64,000 nucleotides of DNA from Corylus avellana (taxonomy: Eukaryota > Streptophyta > Magnoliopsida > Fagales > Betulaceae). Made by a program: the position numbers and the translations under genes. The stretch is from positions 21,046,545 to 21,110,544 of the forward strand of contig NC_081551.1 of NCBI RefSeq assembly GCF_901000735.1, read 5' to 3'. The notes beneath the pieces were generated by a model. It had not been told where the DNA came from. It searched no databases and was given only the letters and a program-made list of their open reading frames with translations. Positions 63,728 through 64,000 of the stretch are shown piece after piece (the first letter of the stretch is position 1; each line of letters opens with the position of its first letter).

Positions 63728-64000
63728 TAAAGTCTACTTAACCCCTTTAAACTACCACACAAACTATTAGTTGCGACAATTTACCCTTCAAACTACCGAA
63801 ACAATGACAATGTATCCCTAATTTTAACAAAATGACGAAATTACCCTAACTAAAATAAAAACAAAAATACTAAAATTTATTTATTTTTTTTCAAAATTTT
63901 AAGGGTATTTTTGTCTTATTAAAATTTTTATAAGGGTAATTTTGTCATTTTGCTAGCATTAAGGGTAATTTTGTCTTATTGGAATGATAATTTGAAGAGA
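63728..64000. mobile_element. Left part of a repeat element cut by the window edge
   Basis: Starts with GGGTAAAGTCTACTTAACCC and continues with short alternating words AAATTACCCT and AGGGTAATTTTGTC in opposite senses, as seen in palindromic plant elements. The right end is beyond the window, so type and length are unknown. Confidence 0.4.

Overview
The window is nuclear DNA from a eudicot plant. The genes are split by many AT-rich introns with GT-AG (and two GC-AG) junctions, the gene families are plant-type, and the gaps between genes hold MITE-like hairpin elements, Mutator-type elements with 9-bp target duplications, a tRNA-derived SINE and LTR-like debris. I cannot name the species. Two runs of exactly 100 N (10126-10225 and 16112-16211) show this is a scaffold, and both gaps lie inside a duplicated region.

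Region 1 (1-25.9 kb) is a head-to-tail, minus-strand tandem array of alpha/beta-hydrolase (serine aminopeptidase/esterase-like) genes. From right to left these are copy D (25824 to 21744, complete, 7 exons, 315 aa), copy C (exons 1-4), copy B (exons 2-6), copy A (8379 to 1594, complete, 7 exons, 314 aa) and the first exon of a further copy running off the left edge. Exons 2-7 have the same length in both complete copies. Copy D has an open frame but Arg in place of the catalytic Ser. Copies B and C are cut at the N gaps and look partly chimeric or allelic.

Region 2 (25.9-32.4 kb) is gene-poor repeat sequence. Region 3 (32.4-35.3 kb, plus strand) is an eight-exon bHLH transcription factor of the bHLH041 type, 530 aa. 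Region 4 (39.5-44.4 kb, minus) is an eight-exon organellar RecA, 417 aa. Region 5 (47.05-50.6 kb, minus) is a twelve-exon nucleosome assembly protein 1, 374 aa, with a CKQQ prenylation box and two GC-AG introns. Region 6 (53.9-59.6 kb, plus) is a seven-exon CCCH zinc-finger protein of the C3H65/EMB1789 type, 956 aa. The last 4.4 kb is repeat-rich and holds no gene I can support.

These genes do not form a pathway. From memory, the order bHLH041 - RecA - NAP1 - C3H65 combines two Arabidopsis neighbourhoods (around At5g56930-At5g56960 and At2g19480-At2g19490), so the window may keep the order that existed before duplication and gene loss. I found no CRISPR array, operon or new defence or metabolic system. 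The points most worth following are the catalytically broken hydrolase paralogue, the chimeric-looking duplication at the gaps, the GC-AG introns, and the transposon structures.
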